Origin: Anaerocolumna jejuensis DSM 15929
GTDB lineage: Bacteria > Bacillota > Clostridia > Lachnospirales > Lachnospiraceae
Length of the DNA stretch: 64,000 bases
Reading direction: 5' to 3'
Assembly: GCF_900142215.1 (NCBI RefSeq)
Contig: NZ_FRAC01000032.1
Span: 16,445-80,444 of the forward strand
Part shown: piece after piece, positions 1 to 8,186 of the stretch
How the letters are laid out: the number at the start of each line of letters is the position of its first letter
Numbering within the stretch: position 1 is the first letter of the stretch
The notes under the pieces: generated by a model
The model's database searches: none
What the model was told of the DNA's origin: nothing
The model's input: the letters and a program-made list of their open reading frames with translations, nothing else
Program-made: the position numbers and the translations under genes

Positions 1-527
1 ACGTAAGCTGTGCCATCCTTAAATTCCGATGCCTTGTCGTATACGGCAGGCAGAATGATATTGCCGGCAGTATCTATATAGCCCTCCAGGGTTTTACCAT
101 CCTTGTAATCATCAAAAACAGCCATGCCATCATGATAGCTTCCTATGTTATAAGAGCTCTTGTAGATGCTCTTGCCAGTATAATCAATAACACTGTATTG
201 ATTATCTTCCGAATTAAATACAACGGCAAAGCCTTCACTAAAATCAGATGCCTGATCATAGACAGGATTGATTACAAAAGCACCGGTTTCATCAATATAT
301 CCATATTTATTTTCATCCTGGCTCTTTACATAGGCGGGTAACAGGCGGGTTGAGGTACTATCTGCGGCTGCTTTTGATTTATTATCATCTGCATCTGCCG
401 TTATAACATCTGTCCGGCTGGCAGAATTATCTACATTTTTAATCACTTGTTCATTTTTATTCTGTGTGCTGCAGCCGCTTGCCGCAAGAATAGTAAGCAG
501 CAGTATTGAGAATATTATTTTTTTCAT
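1..527 (-). CDS. WG-repeat lipoprotein, 3' end outside window
   Basis: The N-terminal 175 or so residues are present; the C-terminus lies beyond base 1. The protein opens with a lipoprotein signal (MKKIIFSILLLTILAASGC), so it is probably anchored on the outer face of the membrane. A Ser/Asp/Lys-rich spacer follows, then repeats of the type 'YGYIDETGAFVINPVYDQASDFSEGFAVV' (quoted in part: GYIDETG, NPVYDQA, FSEGFAVV; later GYIDTAGN, LPAVYDKA), which are WG/KWG beta-repeat units. The ATG at 525-527 is preceded by AAGGAGAAGCTGG, a good ribosome site. WG-repeat proteins have no assigned enzymatic role; surface binding is a guess. It lies downstream of the tandem hairpin repeat at 602-846. Confidence 0.8.
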   Translation of the reverse strand, partial: MKKIIFSILLLTILAASGCSTQNKNEQVIKNVDNSASRTDVITADADDNKSKAAADSTSTRLLPAYVKSQDENKYGYIDETGAFVINPVYDQASDFSEGFAVVFNSEDNQYSVIDYTGKSIYKSSYNIGSYHDGMAVFDDYKDGKTLEGYIDTAGNIILPAVYDKASEFKDGTAY

Positions 528-601
528 CCAGCTTCTCCTTGTAGTCTTTGAAGGTTTATATGATCTTTTCGATAAAAGTTTTATATCTTTGTTATAAGAT
601 A

Positions 602-846
602 TTCCAACATAATACCCATGCATATCGCAAGTCTGCTGCGATATTGTTTAAATAAAAGATTAAAAATGCATAGCATTTTTCAATCTAATACCCATGCATA
701 TCACAAGCTTGCTTGTGATACTGCTTAAATAGAAAGATTTAAAAATGGAGCGCATTTTTAAATCTAATACCCATGCATATCACAAGCTAGCTTGTGATAC
801 TGCTTAAATAGAAAGATTTAAAAAATGGAGCGCATTTTTAAATCTA
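602..846 (-). repeat. Three tandem copies of an ~80-bp two-hairpin repeat
   Basis: Three consecutive units each contain TACCCATGCATATC, an inverted repeat (TATCACAAGC / GCTTGTGATA in the middle unit), then CTGCTTAAAT and a second hairpin (ATTTAAAAATG / CATTTTTAAAT). The first unit (about 602-690) is the most diverged, the second and third are nearly identical. The third has AGCTAGCT in the loop where the second has AGCTTGCT. Read on the minus strand the unit ends GATATGCATGGGTATTA, matching the end of the leader element found upstream of ohrR, an AraC gene and the Lpl permeases, so these are taken as short members of the same family. Confidence 0.8.
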
Positions 847-1258
847 TGTCTTATATCATTATAACAGTGATATTAGCAGGTTTCAAATTAAGTTTGTGTG
901 ACAAAATCATTACATAATTCACTTTCTATTTAAAATAACGGACAGTTGGTACAAAATTTTCCAGGAGCAAAGGAAAGCTTTATATAATAGCAATATATGC
1001 CTTTAAATAATTTTCGGTATTATAACTGTGCATGAAACAGTCTGATACAGCAAAAATCGGTCCTGTATCAGGGCAGAATCAATACAGAATCAGGGATTGT
1101 CTGTTTCGAGGGAGTTAAAAGCCATCCGGCATTGTCGTAAAACATCCTGGGATTTGGAAGGAATGAGCAGGTTATTAAGCAAGAAAAGGATTAATGACAG
1201 AAAAAATCCGTAAAAATAGCATTAAAGTCAATGAAAAGAATGTGATATAATAAATATT
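847..1258. other. Intergenic stretch without a gene
   Basis: AT-rich DNA between the tandem repeat and the promoter of the small protein gene. No credible ORF was seen on either strand. One clean inverted repeat is present: CTGATACAG (1042-1050) and CTGTATCAG (1063-1071), not followed by a T run, so it is not an obvious terminator. Confidence 0.5.
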
Positions 1259-1287
1259 TTGACGAAAGCTACAAATTGGGATATAAT
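1259..1287 (+). promoter_or_regulatory. Sigma-A type promoter for the 34-residue protein
   Basis: TTGACG (1259-1264) and TATAAT (1282-1287) are separated by exactly 17 bp. The nearest downstream gene is the small protein at 1412, leaving a 5' leader of about 115 nt. Confidence 0.65.
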
Positions 1288-1411
1288 TATAGAAAATAAT
1301 AGGGCAGAGGTAATAATTGACAATATATGGAAAATGAAATACAATGAGAACAGACTATCTGTTATAGATATCATTTAATTCCAGGAAGGTTAAGGTTAGG
1401 AGGTGAGACAG

Positions 1412-1516
1412 ATGGGAGATAAAAATCCAAAGAAAGCACCTAAGAAAAAACAGGGTGCAGAGAAGTCGGCTCCTCAGGCTTCTTCATCGGCAGCTGCTTC
1501 TAAGAAAGCAAAATAA
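1412..1516 (+). CDS. Small lysine/alanine-rich protein (MGDK type)
   Basis: This 34-residue ORF starts MGDKNPKKAPKKKQG and ends in an alanine/serine-rich tail with a final KKAK. An AGGAGGTG ribosome site sits 5-6 bases before ATG, a consensus promoter lies upstream and a perfect terminator lies just downstream, so it is a complete monocistronic unit. Very short proteins with an MGDK(S/N)PK start are, from memory, common in Firmicutes and other bacteria, but their function is unknown to me. The basic, unstructured composition would suit RNA, DNA or polyphosphate binding; this is inference only. Confidence 0.75.
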   Translation: MGDKNPKKAPKKKQGAEKSAPQASSSAAASKKAK

Positions 1517-1535
1517 GGAACAGAATAACAGACAT

Positions 1536-1563
1536 AAAAAATTCCCCTTAGAGGGAATTTTTT
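1536..1563 (+). terminator. Rho-independent terminator
   Basis: A perfect 11-bp stem AAAAAATTCCC / GGGAATTTTTT flanks the loop CTTAGA. It follows the 34-residue protein by 20 bases. Being A-rich on one side and T-rich on the other, it could act in both directions, also serving the minus-strand gene ending at 1633. Confidence 0.85.
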
Positions 1564-1632
1564 ATGTTATGCTGGAAATCGGGAAAGAGATAAAGCTTTG
1601 CTTTCAGCCGATATATGTTTTGCCGGCAATAA

Positions 1633-2595
1633 TTATATCAGGAGCCATATCAGGGTAAAGGAAATCAGCACCTGGATTATGGCAAATTTAAATACTACCT
1701 GCGTATTGGACCAGCCAAGCTTCTTCCGTACATGGTCGTGGATGGGAGTTATGGTGTTTTTTAAAATATGGACTTTTAAGAAGCGGATTAAGGATACCTT
1801 TAAAAGGCCAAGTCCGCCATCTAAAATAAGCATAAAGGCTGCAGGGATGTATAGTAAAGGGCTGCCCGTTTTTAATATGGCAATGGCGATAAAAAAGCCC
1901 AGAGCTCTGGAACCGGCATCCCCCATCATCATAAGGCTTGGGGTAGCATTAAACCACAGGTAACTCATAATACAGGAGACCATGATCAAGATCATATAAG
2001 TATCATTAGGGTCCATGCCCTTAATTCTTCCTATGCCAAAAACCGTTAACAGTGTAATCACGGAAAGAGTACCGGAAAGGCCGTCAACGCCGTCAGAGCA
2101 GTTGGTTACATTAATAGATACCCAGATTAATATGGTAGCCAGAATGACAAACAGGGCAGGAGGAACGGTAACAGGGCTGCTTATAAAGGGTATTTCAAAG
2201 GTGGAGGAATTAAAGTTAACATAGGTAATGGCAGTGGTAAGTGCTATGGCAAAGTCTAAAAGTCCCTTCTTTAATTCTCCCCAGGGAGTTTTGGAACAGT
2301 CGTCTAAAAATCCCGTAAGCATGGCAGCTAAGAGCATAATGACATAGATCAGTTCCTCTGTGGTAACAGGAAGAAAGAGCAGAGTGGAAATAGCAAAGGT
2401 GAGAATAAACAAGAAGCCTGCCCCTCTTGGCTTTCCCTGGGAGAGCTTACCGTCATGGGCGAATTCCCGGCCTCCGTCTCTTGGCAGTATACCTGTACCG
2501 AATTTTAACAGCAAAAAGGTAACCGCATAGGTAAAAAGAATACCGATTAATGCGGTCATTCTATAATCTAAGTGTGTATTTAGCAGAGTTATCAT
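1633..2595 (-). CDS. MraY-like polyprenyl-phosphate sugar-1-phosphate transferase
   Basis: A 320-residue multi-spanning membrane protein of the MraY/WecA glycosyltransferase superfamily, which joins UDP-linked (phospho)sugars to undecaprenyl phosphate at the inner face of the membrane. Signature pieces are present in order: GFLDDCSK (DDxxK), NVTNCSDGVDGL, MMGDAGSRALG, and near the C-terminus PIHDHVRKKLGW, corresponding to the HHH loop of MraY. It is the last gene of an overlapping minus-strand group (nucleosidase, splB, SDR), starting 4 bp inside the SDR gene. Because it is not in a division/cell-wall cluster, it is more likely a paralogue than the housekeeping MraY; a spore-envelope role is inferred only from splB being in the same operon. 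Confidence 0.8.
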   Translation of the reverse strand: MITLLNTHLDYRMTALIGILFTYAVTFLLLKFGTGILPRDGGREFAHDGKLSQGKPRGAGFLFILTFAISTLLFLPVTTEELIYVIMLLAAMLTGFLDDCSKTPWGELKKGLLDFAIALTTAITYVNFNSSTFEIPFISSPVTVPPALFVILATILIWVSINVTNCSDGVDGLSGTLSVITLLTVFGIGRIKGMDPNDTYMILIMVSCIMSYLWFNATPSLMMMGDAGSRALGFFIAIAILKTGSPLLYIPAAFMLILDGGLGLLKVSLIRFLKVHILKNTITPIHDHVRKKLGWSNTQVVFKFAIIQVLISFTLIWLLI

Positions 2596-3302
2596 GATTT
2601 TCTCCTATCATTTATTTTTTGCAGACGGTGCAGCTGTGGTTTTAAGGTGATTTCCGAAACCACCAGCCCATCCCTGCTCGTTATCATCATTTGGACAGCC
2701 TTTGCCACCTCTTCGGGCAGCAGGTAAGTGTCAGAAGTTTCGCCTTCCTTAAAGTCTGCGTTCCGGTAAAAATTACTCTTTGTCATGTCCGGGTGTATGG
2801 TGCATACTTTAACACCATACTTTCTTACTTCATCAAACAGGCTTGCAGAGAAGCTCGTCAGAGCTGACTTTGTAGCACCGTAGGCACAGCCGTGGGTATT
2901 GCTCTTTGACGCAGTAACAGAAGATATGTTGATTATAATTCCTTTATGTTTCTTTAAATCTCTGAGTAAAAGCTGACTTAGCAACAAGGGCACTTCTACA
3001 TTTACAGAGACCATTTCATGTATTTTTTTCTGATTTAATTCTTCATGGGGACCAAAATACCCTACACCGGCATTGTTGACTAACAGGTGTATTTCCTCCT
3101 GCTTTTGTATCTCTTTGATATGTTCTGTTAACCGGAGGGTATTGGTGATATCACAGGTAATGGGGCAGAAGCACTTACTGTTTGGCGTATCCGGCGGAAA
3201 ATTCCTGCCGAAAGCATAAACCCTGTAATCAAGCTCAAGCAGCATTCGGGTGATTTCCAATCCGATACCGGAAGAGGCACCGGTCACTATTGCTGTTTTC
3301 AT
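2592..3302 (-). CDS. Short-chain dehydrogenase/reductase (SDR)
   Basis: A 236-residue classical SDR with the NAD(P)-binding TGASSGIG motif at residues 7-14, NNAGVG near residue 85, the catalytic serine in NISSVTAS and the YxxxK pair in YGATK. It should oxidise or reduce a carbonyl or alcohol group; the substrate cannot be read from the sequence. ATG is at 3300-3302. Its end overlaps the MraY-like gene by 4 bp (ATGA) and its start overlaps splB by 4 bp, so it is translationally coupled to both. Confidence 0.85.
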   Translation of the reverse strand: MKTAIVTGASSGIGLEITRMLLELDYRVYAFGRNFPPDTPNSKCFCPITCDITNTLRLTEHIKEIQKQEEIHLLVNNAGVGYFGPHEELNQKKIHEMVSVNVEVPLLLSQLLLRDLKKHKGIIINISSVTASKSNTHGCAYGATKSALTSFSASLFDEVRKYGVKVCTIHPDMTKSNFYRNADFKEGETSDTYLLPEEVAKAVQMMITSRDGLVVSEITLKPQLHRLQKINDRRKS

Positions 3303-4327
3303 GTTACTGTCTCCTTCCAGAGATAAATATTATCCTCCTTCAGCCATTTCGTCAACTCTAAATTGCAAAAGTCAAGGATTTCTTCTGCCAGAGCTTTATC
3401 ATAGCTTAAGACCCCGGAAGAAGTGGAATAGGGATATTGCAGAACAAGGGAGTCCCTGCGCTGCTTTCTCATGACCTTCATGAAGTCCTTCGGTATACGA
3501 AAACAGCCAAGGCTTGCATCCTTTATCTTATCGGGAGGAATTCTTTCAAATACTTCCAGGAAAAAAGCGGAATACATTTCCTTCCAGTCCTTAACGGCCA
3601 AAAGGGGGTCAAAGCATAAACGTACCGGAAAACCCATGGAAAGGACATTATCGATAGCATCAAGCCTTTGTGCGAGGGCGGGGGTATGATGCTCCAAGGC
3701 TTCCTGTACAAAGGGAGGAGATAAGGTCCAGGCAAAAATGAAATTCTTTAAGGGCGCAAGCTCTTTTAAAGGAGTAAAGGCGGCACTTTTGGTACGGCAT
3801 TCAATAGTAAGCCCTTTATGGGAGGCGGCAAAATCATAAAAGGATTTCACAAATCCAAGGAGTGGCTCCAGGGCCATCAGGTCCGTATCATAGGAAATAC
3901 AAAGGTAAATATCTTTCTGTGAAAGCAGCAGCTCCAGTTCATTAAAGGTATCTTCCAGATTTACGAATATAACAAGGTTTGCACTCGGGTACATGCCCTG
4001 GAGGTAACAGTATTCACAGTCATAGATACAATTCATAACACAGGAGGTATAGTAAAAGTGGCTGTTTCCAAAATCCTGACAGGTAGGAGCACCTTCGTAA
4101 ATTAAGGAAGTACGGTTTTTGGCAAGTATCAGGGACGGACTCTTTTTTTGCTCCATATAATTTTGACCGCTCCGGTTAAATACATCCTTGTAATGGGTTA
4201 CAGGTATAAGCTCCGCATCAGGATAGCGGTCCAGAATCCTTCTGGTAACGGTATAATCATAAGCTTCCTGTTCTATATATATGTGAGAAAAAAACGAATT
4301 ATAAAAGGTTTTTCTTAAAGTAGTCAA
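3299..4327 (-). CDS. splB: Spore photoproduct lyase family radical SAM protein
   Basis: SplB repairs the spore photoproduct thymine dimer in spore DNA at germination using S-adenosylmethionine and a [4Fe-4S] cluster. The 342-residue protein carries the radical SAM motif CxxxCxxC at Cys100, Cys104 and Cys107 (CIYDCEYCYLQG) and matches SplB around VIFVNLEDTF. Cys143 in LCISYDTD falls about where the hydrogen-donor cysteine of Bacillus SplB lies. The start is TTG at 4325-4327, behind GGAAGGAAAG; it overlaps the end of the nucleosidase gene by 29 bp. Family membership is firm; a divergent member with another substrate is possible. Confidence 0.85.
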   Translation of the reverse strand: MTTLRKTFYNSFFSHIYIEQEAYDYTVTRRILDRYPDAELIPVTHYKDVFNRSGQNYMEQKKSPSLILAKNRTSLIYEGAPTCQDFGNSHFYYTSCVMNCIYDCEYCYLQGMYPSANLVIFVNLEDTFNELELLLSQKDIYLCISYDTDLMALEPLLGFVKSFYDFAASHKGLTIECRTKSAAFTPLKELAPLKNFIFAWTLSPPFVQEALEHHTPALAQRLDAIDNVLSMGFPVRLCFDPLLAVKDWKEMYSAFFLEVFERIPPDKIKDASLGCFRIPKDFMKVMRKQRRDSLVLQYPYSTSSGVLSYDKALAEEILDFCNLELTKWLKEDNIYLWKETVT

Positions 4328-5252
4328 GGTATTTCTTTCCTTCCAATTTACTCTTAACCGGCAGGGGCATTTCCTTTGCCAGCAAGCTGGTAATGGTGAG
4401 GAAATCCCCCTTTACCAGCTTGCAGTACCGCAGATACTGCGTCAGCTCGTGCTCCATGGTTACCGATAATTTCAGGCTTTCTGACAACTGGCGGATATAT
4501 TCGGTTTCCTCTTTAGTAAAATCATTGGTCGTTTCTGAAAATTTATTCAAAAGCCCGTTTATCCATTGGGCTATCACTGCAACATTATCACCGACCAGCC
4601 TGGAAACATCAATAGCTTCCATCAAAGATGGGGGTGCCGGCATAAGGTAGTCGGATATTATCTTAATAAAGAACATCTGATGGGGCTGAAAAAAGTAACG
4701 TCCTGCCTGATAGAGGGCGGCAGCCTCCATGTCTGCAAAGGATAATGCGTTCTCCGCCGGTAAGGTCGCACCTGATGTTATGAAGCCATTTTCTGAAGTA
4801 GAACTATTTTCATTTCTGAAGCCATCTTCCACAAGGGAACCTTCTGCAGAATCCGGAAGTGCCGTCTGTCTGCGGCAGGAAGTAATAATACTGCCCTCCC
4901 GGAAGGGATGGGTATACAGAATATCGGGGTAGTAGGTACGTCCTGTTTCTGCTTCGATAAGCTTATTGCACAGCACCGGAGTTCCAAGGGGTAAATCCCT
5001 TCGTCTGCTTCCGCAGATGCCGATATTTAAAAATAAATCAGCAGCGGCAGGAGATTCCCGGGTCAGGAAGGCGGCGGTAATGATGGCAGCTTCCATAGGG
5101 CCGGTACCCGTTATATACAGTACGGTATCCTCCTTTCTAAAAACCTGGAAAGAAGGGTAGGACAGGTCTTTTTTTAGGTTATAAAATTCAATAAAAGGTT
5201 TTGCTTCACTATAAAGTGCAGCAGAAATAATCAGCATAGCAGTAAAGGCCAA
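4299..5252 (-). CDS. MTAN-like nucleosidase / phosphorylase-fold protein
   Basis: The 317-residue protein has the fold signatures of the methylthioadenosine/S-adenosylhomocysteine nucleosidase group: an N-terminal strand MLIISAALYSEAKPF, TGTGPMEAA, NIGICGS, then ADMEAAAL and FIKIISDYL, which hold the purine-site Glu and catalytic Asp of MTAN enzymes. About 75 residues at the C-terminus (after HINGLLNKFS-like IAQWINGLLNKFS) are extra to the fold and look helical. TTG at 5250-5252 is chosen because AAGGAG lies 12 bases before it; ATG at 5235-5237 is an alternative. It heads the splB operon, so a role in clearing adenosine by-products of radical SAM chemistry is an attractive inference. Confidence 0.7.
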   Translation of the reverse strand: MAFTAMLIISAALYSEAKPFIEFYNLKKDLSYPSFQVFRKEDTVLYITGTGPMEAAIITAAFLTRESPAAADLFLNIGICGSRRRDLPLGTPVLCNKLIEAETGRTYYPDILYTHPFREGSIITSCRRQTALPDSAEGSLVEDGFRNENSSTSENGFITSGATLPAENALSFADMEAAALYQAGRYFFQPHQMFFIKIISDYLMPAPPSLMEAIDVSRLVGDNVAVIAQWINGLLNKFSETTNDFTKEETEYIRQLSESLKLSVTMEHELTQYLRYCKLVKGDFLTITSLLAKEMPLPVKSKLEGKKYLDYFKKNLL

Positions 5253-5348
5253 AAAATAAGCCTGCTCCTTCCAAAAAAATCTTACCTTTAATTATGTGTA
5301 ACTTTTGGGTACATGTCAATCAATTCGTTAGAATTTATCGAAAAAATA

Positions 5349-5377
5349 TTGATAGATAGGATAGAAATAGATATAAT
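5349..5377 (+). promoter_or_regulatory. Sigma-A type promoter for aguA
   Basis: TTGATA (5349-5354) and TATAAT (5372-5377) with a 17-bp spacer lie 33 bases before the aguA start codon. Confidence 0.65.
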
Positions 5378-5409
5378 ATTGAAATAAAAATGTAGAAGGA
5401 CTGAAGAAT

Positions 5410-6420
5410 ATGAATTTTTTAATGCCCGGTGAATGGAAAAAGCATGAACGGACTTTTATAGAATGGCCGGTTAAGGCATCCCTCATATACCCTGAAAATT
5501 ATGAGGAGGTACTAAGGGGATATCAAGAGGTTATAAAGGCAATCAGTGAATTTGAGCCGGTTACGGTTATAATAAACGAAGGAGAGAAGCACCCTTACCT
5601 TACGGAGATAGCAGAATATGCAGCGCTTCTTGAAATTCCCCACAACGATGCCTGGTGCAGGGACAACGGGCCTACCTTTGTATATGGAGAAGAGGGGGAG
5701 CTTGCTGCAATGAACTGGAAATTCAATGCCTGGGGGGAGAAGTACAAGCCCTATGACCTGGACGATAAGGTAGCCGGGAAAATTGCAGCGCACTATAATG
5801 TGCCCCAGGAGAAGGTGGATATCGTATTGGAAGGAGGCTCCATTCATTCTGACGGAGAGGGAACTCTTCTGACAACGGAAGAATGTCTCCTGAATATAAA
5901 TCGGAATCCCCGTCTGAACCGGGAAGAGATTGAAGGCATCCTTAAGCCAAGACTTGGTATTCAGAAAATAATCTGGTTGAAAAAGGGCCTGTATGGTGAT
6001 GAAACAGACGGCCATGTAGATAACGCAGCCTGCTTTGCCTGCCCAGGCAAGGTCATAATCCAGGTCTGTGAAGAGAAGGAAGACCCCAATTACCTTATAA
6101 ACAGAGATAATCTCAGGCTTTTGGAAGAGGAAAGGGATGCACTTGGAAGAAGCCTTGCAATTGTAAAACTGCCGCAGCCTCCCAAAAGGGAGTATGAGGG
6201 TGAGCGGTTAACCTTAAGCTATATTAATTTTTATTTTGTAAACGGAGGAATTATCCTGCCCGTATTTGGTGAAGATGCGGCGGATACCGATAAAGAGGCA
6301 GAAAGAATTTTAAAAGAAACCTTTCCGGATAGAAGAATAAGAACGGTGGATGGGATGCCTCTTATAAAAGAAGGCGGAAATGTTCATTGCATTACCCAGC
6401 AGATGCCCATAGGAAAATAA
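5410..6420 (+). CDS. aguA: Agmatine deiminase
   Basis: Converts agmatine to N-carbamoylputrescine and ammonia in the agmatine route to putrescine. The 336-residue length is close to the usual 340-370. Guanidine-modifying-enzyme motifs are visible: NDAWCRDNGPTFV, VLEGGSIHSDGEG, GDETDGHVDNAA and the nucleophile Cys327 in KEGGNVHCITQQMP. The ATG follows GAAGGACTGAAGAAT. The next gene encodes the enzyme for the following step, which supports the assignment. No arginine decarboxylase is in the window. Confidence 0.95.
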   Translation: MNFLMPGEWKKHERTFIEWPVKASLIYPENYEEVLRGYQEVIKAISEFEPVTVIINEGEKHPYLTEIAEYAALLEIPHNDAWCRDNGPTFVYGEEGELAAMNWKFNAWGEKYKPYDLDDKVAGKIAAHYNVPQEKVDIVLEGGSIHSDGEGTLLTTEECLLNINRNPRLNREEIEGILKPRLGIQKIIWLKKGLYGDETDGHVDNAACFACPGKVIIQVCEEKEDPNYLINRDNLRLLEEERDALGRSLAIVKLPQPPKREYEGERLTLSYINFYFVNGGIILPVFGEDAADTDKEAERILKETFPDRRIRTVDGMPLIKEGGNVHCITQQMPIGK

Positions 6421-6522
6421 CTGATTGAAAAAACACCTTTTAACACATATTAACAACGTAAATACAGCAAAAAATAGAAGGAGAAATTCCAATCAGAATC
6501 TCCATACAGAAAAGAGGTTGCC

Positions 6523-7395
6523 ATGAGAAAGGTCACGGTTGCAGCTACTCAGATGAGCTGCTGCGATAATATAGAGAAAAACATTGAGAAGGCGGACAGA
6601 CTGGTGCGGGAAGCAGCCGCAAAGGGAGCAGGCATCATTTTGCTTCAGGAGCTTTTTGAGACCCCCTACTTTTGCCAAAAGGAAAAGCCGGAATATTATG
6701 AATATGCGGCAGAGATTGCCGAAAATAAGGCAGTTGTACATTTTAGAAGGCTTGCGGCAGAGTTAAAGGTCGTACTTCCCATAAGCTTTTATGAAAAGAG
6801 TAATTATGCCAGATATAATTCATTGGCTATGATAGACGCGGACGGTGAAATCCTGGGAGTTTACCGTAAGAGCCATATACCGGACGGGCCGGGATATGAG
6901 GAAAAATATTACTTTAACCCGGGAGACACCGGCTTTCAGGTATTTCAAACAAAATACGGCAGAATAGGAGCAGGTATCTGCTGGGACCAGTGGTTTCCGG
7001 AGGCTGCCAGGTGTATGGTACTTATGGGAGCAGAAATCCTGCTATACCCCACAGCCATCGGCTCAGAACCGGAGAGCAGGGAGGTAGATTCCAAGGGGCA
7101 CTGGCAAAGATGTATGATTGGGCATTCTGCCAGCAATCTGGTTCCGGTGGTCGCATCCAACCGTATTGGAACTGAAAAAGCGGAGGATTCTGAAATCACC
7201 TTTTATGGTTCCTCCTTTATAACCGGCGGCACCGGAGAGATGATAGCGGAGGCCGGCAGGGAGAAGGAAGAGATTCTGACTGCGGAGTTTGATTTGGAAG
7301 AACTCGAAAAGGCACGTATTGAATGGGGAATATTCAGGGATAGAAGACCTGACCTGTATGGTACGATTTTAACTTATGACGGCAGAATCCGTTAG
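6523..7395 (+). CDS. aguB: N-carbamoylputrescine amidase
   Basis: A 290-residue nitrilase-superfamily amidase that hydrolyses N-carbamoylputrescine to putrescine, CO2 and ammonia. The catalytic triad is visible: Glu43 (LLQELFETPYF), Lys116 (YRKSHIPDGPGY) and Cys153 (GAGICWDQWFPEAAR). It lies 102 bp after aguA in the same direction, behind AGAGGTTGCC. Together aguA and aguB complete agmatine to putrescine. A third gene follows within 21 bp. Confidence 0.95.
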   Translation: MRKVTVAATQMSCCDNIEKNIEKADRLVREAAAKGAGIILLQELFETPYFCQKEKPEYYEYAAEIAENKAVVHFRRLAAELKVVLPISFYEKSNYARYNSLAMIDADGEILGVYRKSHIPDGPGYEEKYYFNPGDTGFQVFQTKYGRIGAGICWDQWFPEAARCMVLMGAEILLYPTAIGSEPESREVDSKGHWQRCMIGHSASNLVPVVASNRIGTEKAEDSEITFYGSSFITGGTGEMIAEAGREKEEILTAEFDLEELEKARIEWGIFRDRRPDLYGTILTYDGRIR

Positions 7396-7416
7396 ATTTT
7401 CAAAGGAGGCTATTTT

Positions 7417-8046
7417 ATGTTTGTTTCAGTAAAAAATCCGGAACTGCTTAGGATAACAAGCAGTGTTGACAATACAGCCTATTTTGGCGGTGATCAGGAA
7501 TGGTATGAAAAGAAGTGGAATAAAGATGCCGGCTGCGGGGCAACCAGTGCCGCCAATTTATCTGCTTATCTGGCTGCCTCCGGCAAAGGCTTAAAAAATC
7601 TATATCCTTATGAAACAATGGAAAAATCCGATTTTACAAAGCAAATGGAAGATTTAATATTATATGTTACACCGGGAGCAATGGGGGTCAACCATGTGAA
7701 AAAGTTTACCGATGGTTTTGACCGGTTTTTAAAAGACCGCAATACTGCCTTAACTGCTAAGGTTCTGACCACAGACAAGGTACCAAAGGCGGAAAGAAAG
7801 CTTTCCGAGCTTATGGACTTTGTAAGGGACGGTCTTTCAGCGGATTGTCCGATTGCTTTCCTGAATCTTTCAAAGGGTGAGGAAAAGCGCATACAGGGCT
7901 GGCATTGGATAACCATAACGGCTGCGGAGATAACAGAGGATAAGGTGAAGGCAATAGCATCGGATGAAGGAAAGAGAATCGAGTTTGATTTAGGACTCTG
8001 GTTTCTTACAACCCGCAGACACGGGGGCTTAATATATTATAGTTAA
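7417..8046 (+). CDS. Predicted C39/papain-like cysteine peptidase-fold protein
   Basis: This 209-residue protein has no signal peptide, so it is probably cytoplasmic. Cys40 lies in DAGCGATSAANL, the usual 'GCG(A/P)T' context of a C39/papain-like nucleophile; His163 lies in QGWHWITITA and acidic residues follow (SDEGKRIEFDLGLWF), giving a Cys-His-Asp order. I do not recognise a named family. It starts 21 bp after aguB behind AAAGGAGG and ends in its own terminator, so it is probably co-transcribed with the putrescine genes. It may be a peptidase, an amidase or a transglutaminase-like enzyme acting on amines; that is inference. Confidence 0.6.
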   Translation: MFVSVKNPELLRITSSVDNTAYFGGDQEWYEKKWNKDAGCGATSAANLSAYLAASGKGLKNLYPYETMEKSDFTKQMEDLILYVTPGAMGVNHVKKFTDGFDRFLKDRNTALTAKVLTTDKVPKAERKLSELMDFVRDGLSADCPIAFLNLSKGEEKRIQGWHWITITAAEITEDKVKAIASDEGKRIEFDLGLWFLTTRRHGGLIYYS

Positions 8047-8087
8047 AAATATAGACACGGATTTAATCGTGCAGATAGTATAGATTT

Positions 8088-8110
8088 AGGAGGGAGTTCG
8101 TTTCCCTCCT
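8088..8110 (+). terminator. Rho-independent terminator after the aguAB operon
   Basis: AGGAGGGA and TCCCTCCT pair around the loop GTTCGTT and are followed by TTGCTTAAT. The T run is short, so strength is moderate. Confidence 0.65.
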
Positions 8111-8186
8111 TTGCTTAATAATTGTCAAAGTTAGCGAACAACTAAACTTTATATAATGCTTATTAGTGGATTGCTGGGAGTATCCT

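Noticed and set aside
1633..2595. Housekeeping mraY
   Set aside because: Motifs fit the superfamily, but the gene is not in a division or cell-wall cluster and is coupled to splB; called MraY-like only.
5512..6015. Long minus-strand ORF opposite aguA
   Set aside because: Shadow of a well-supported gene; no domain, ribosome site or promoter.
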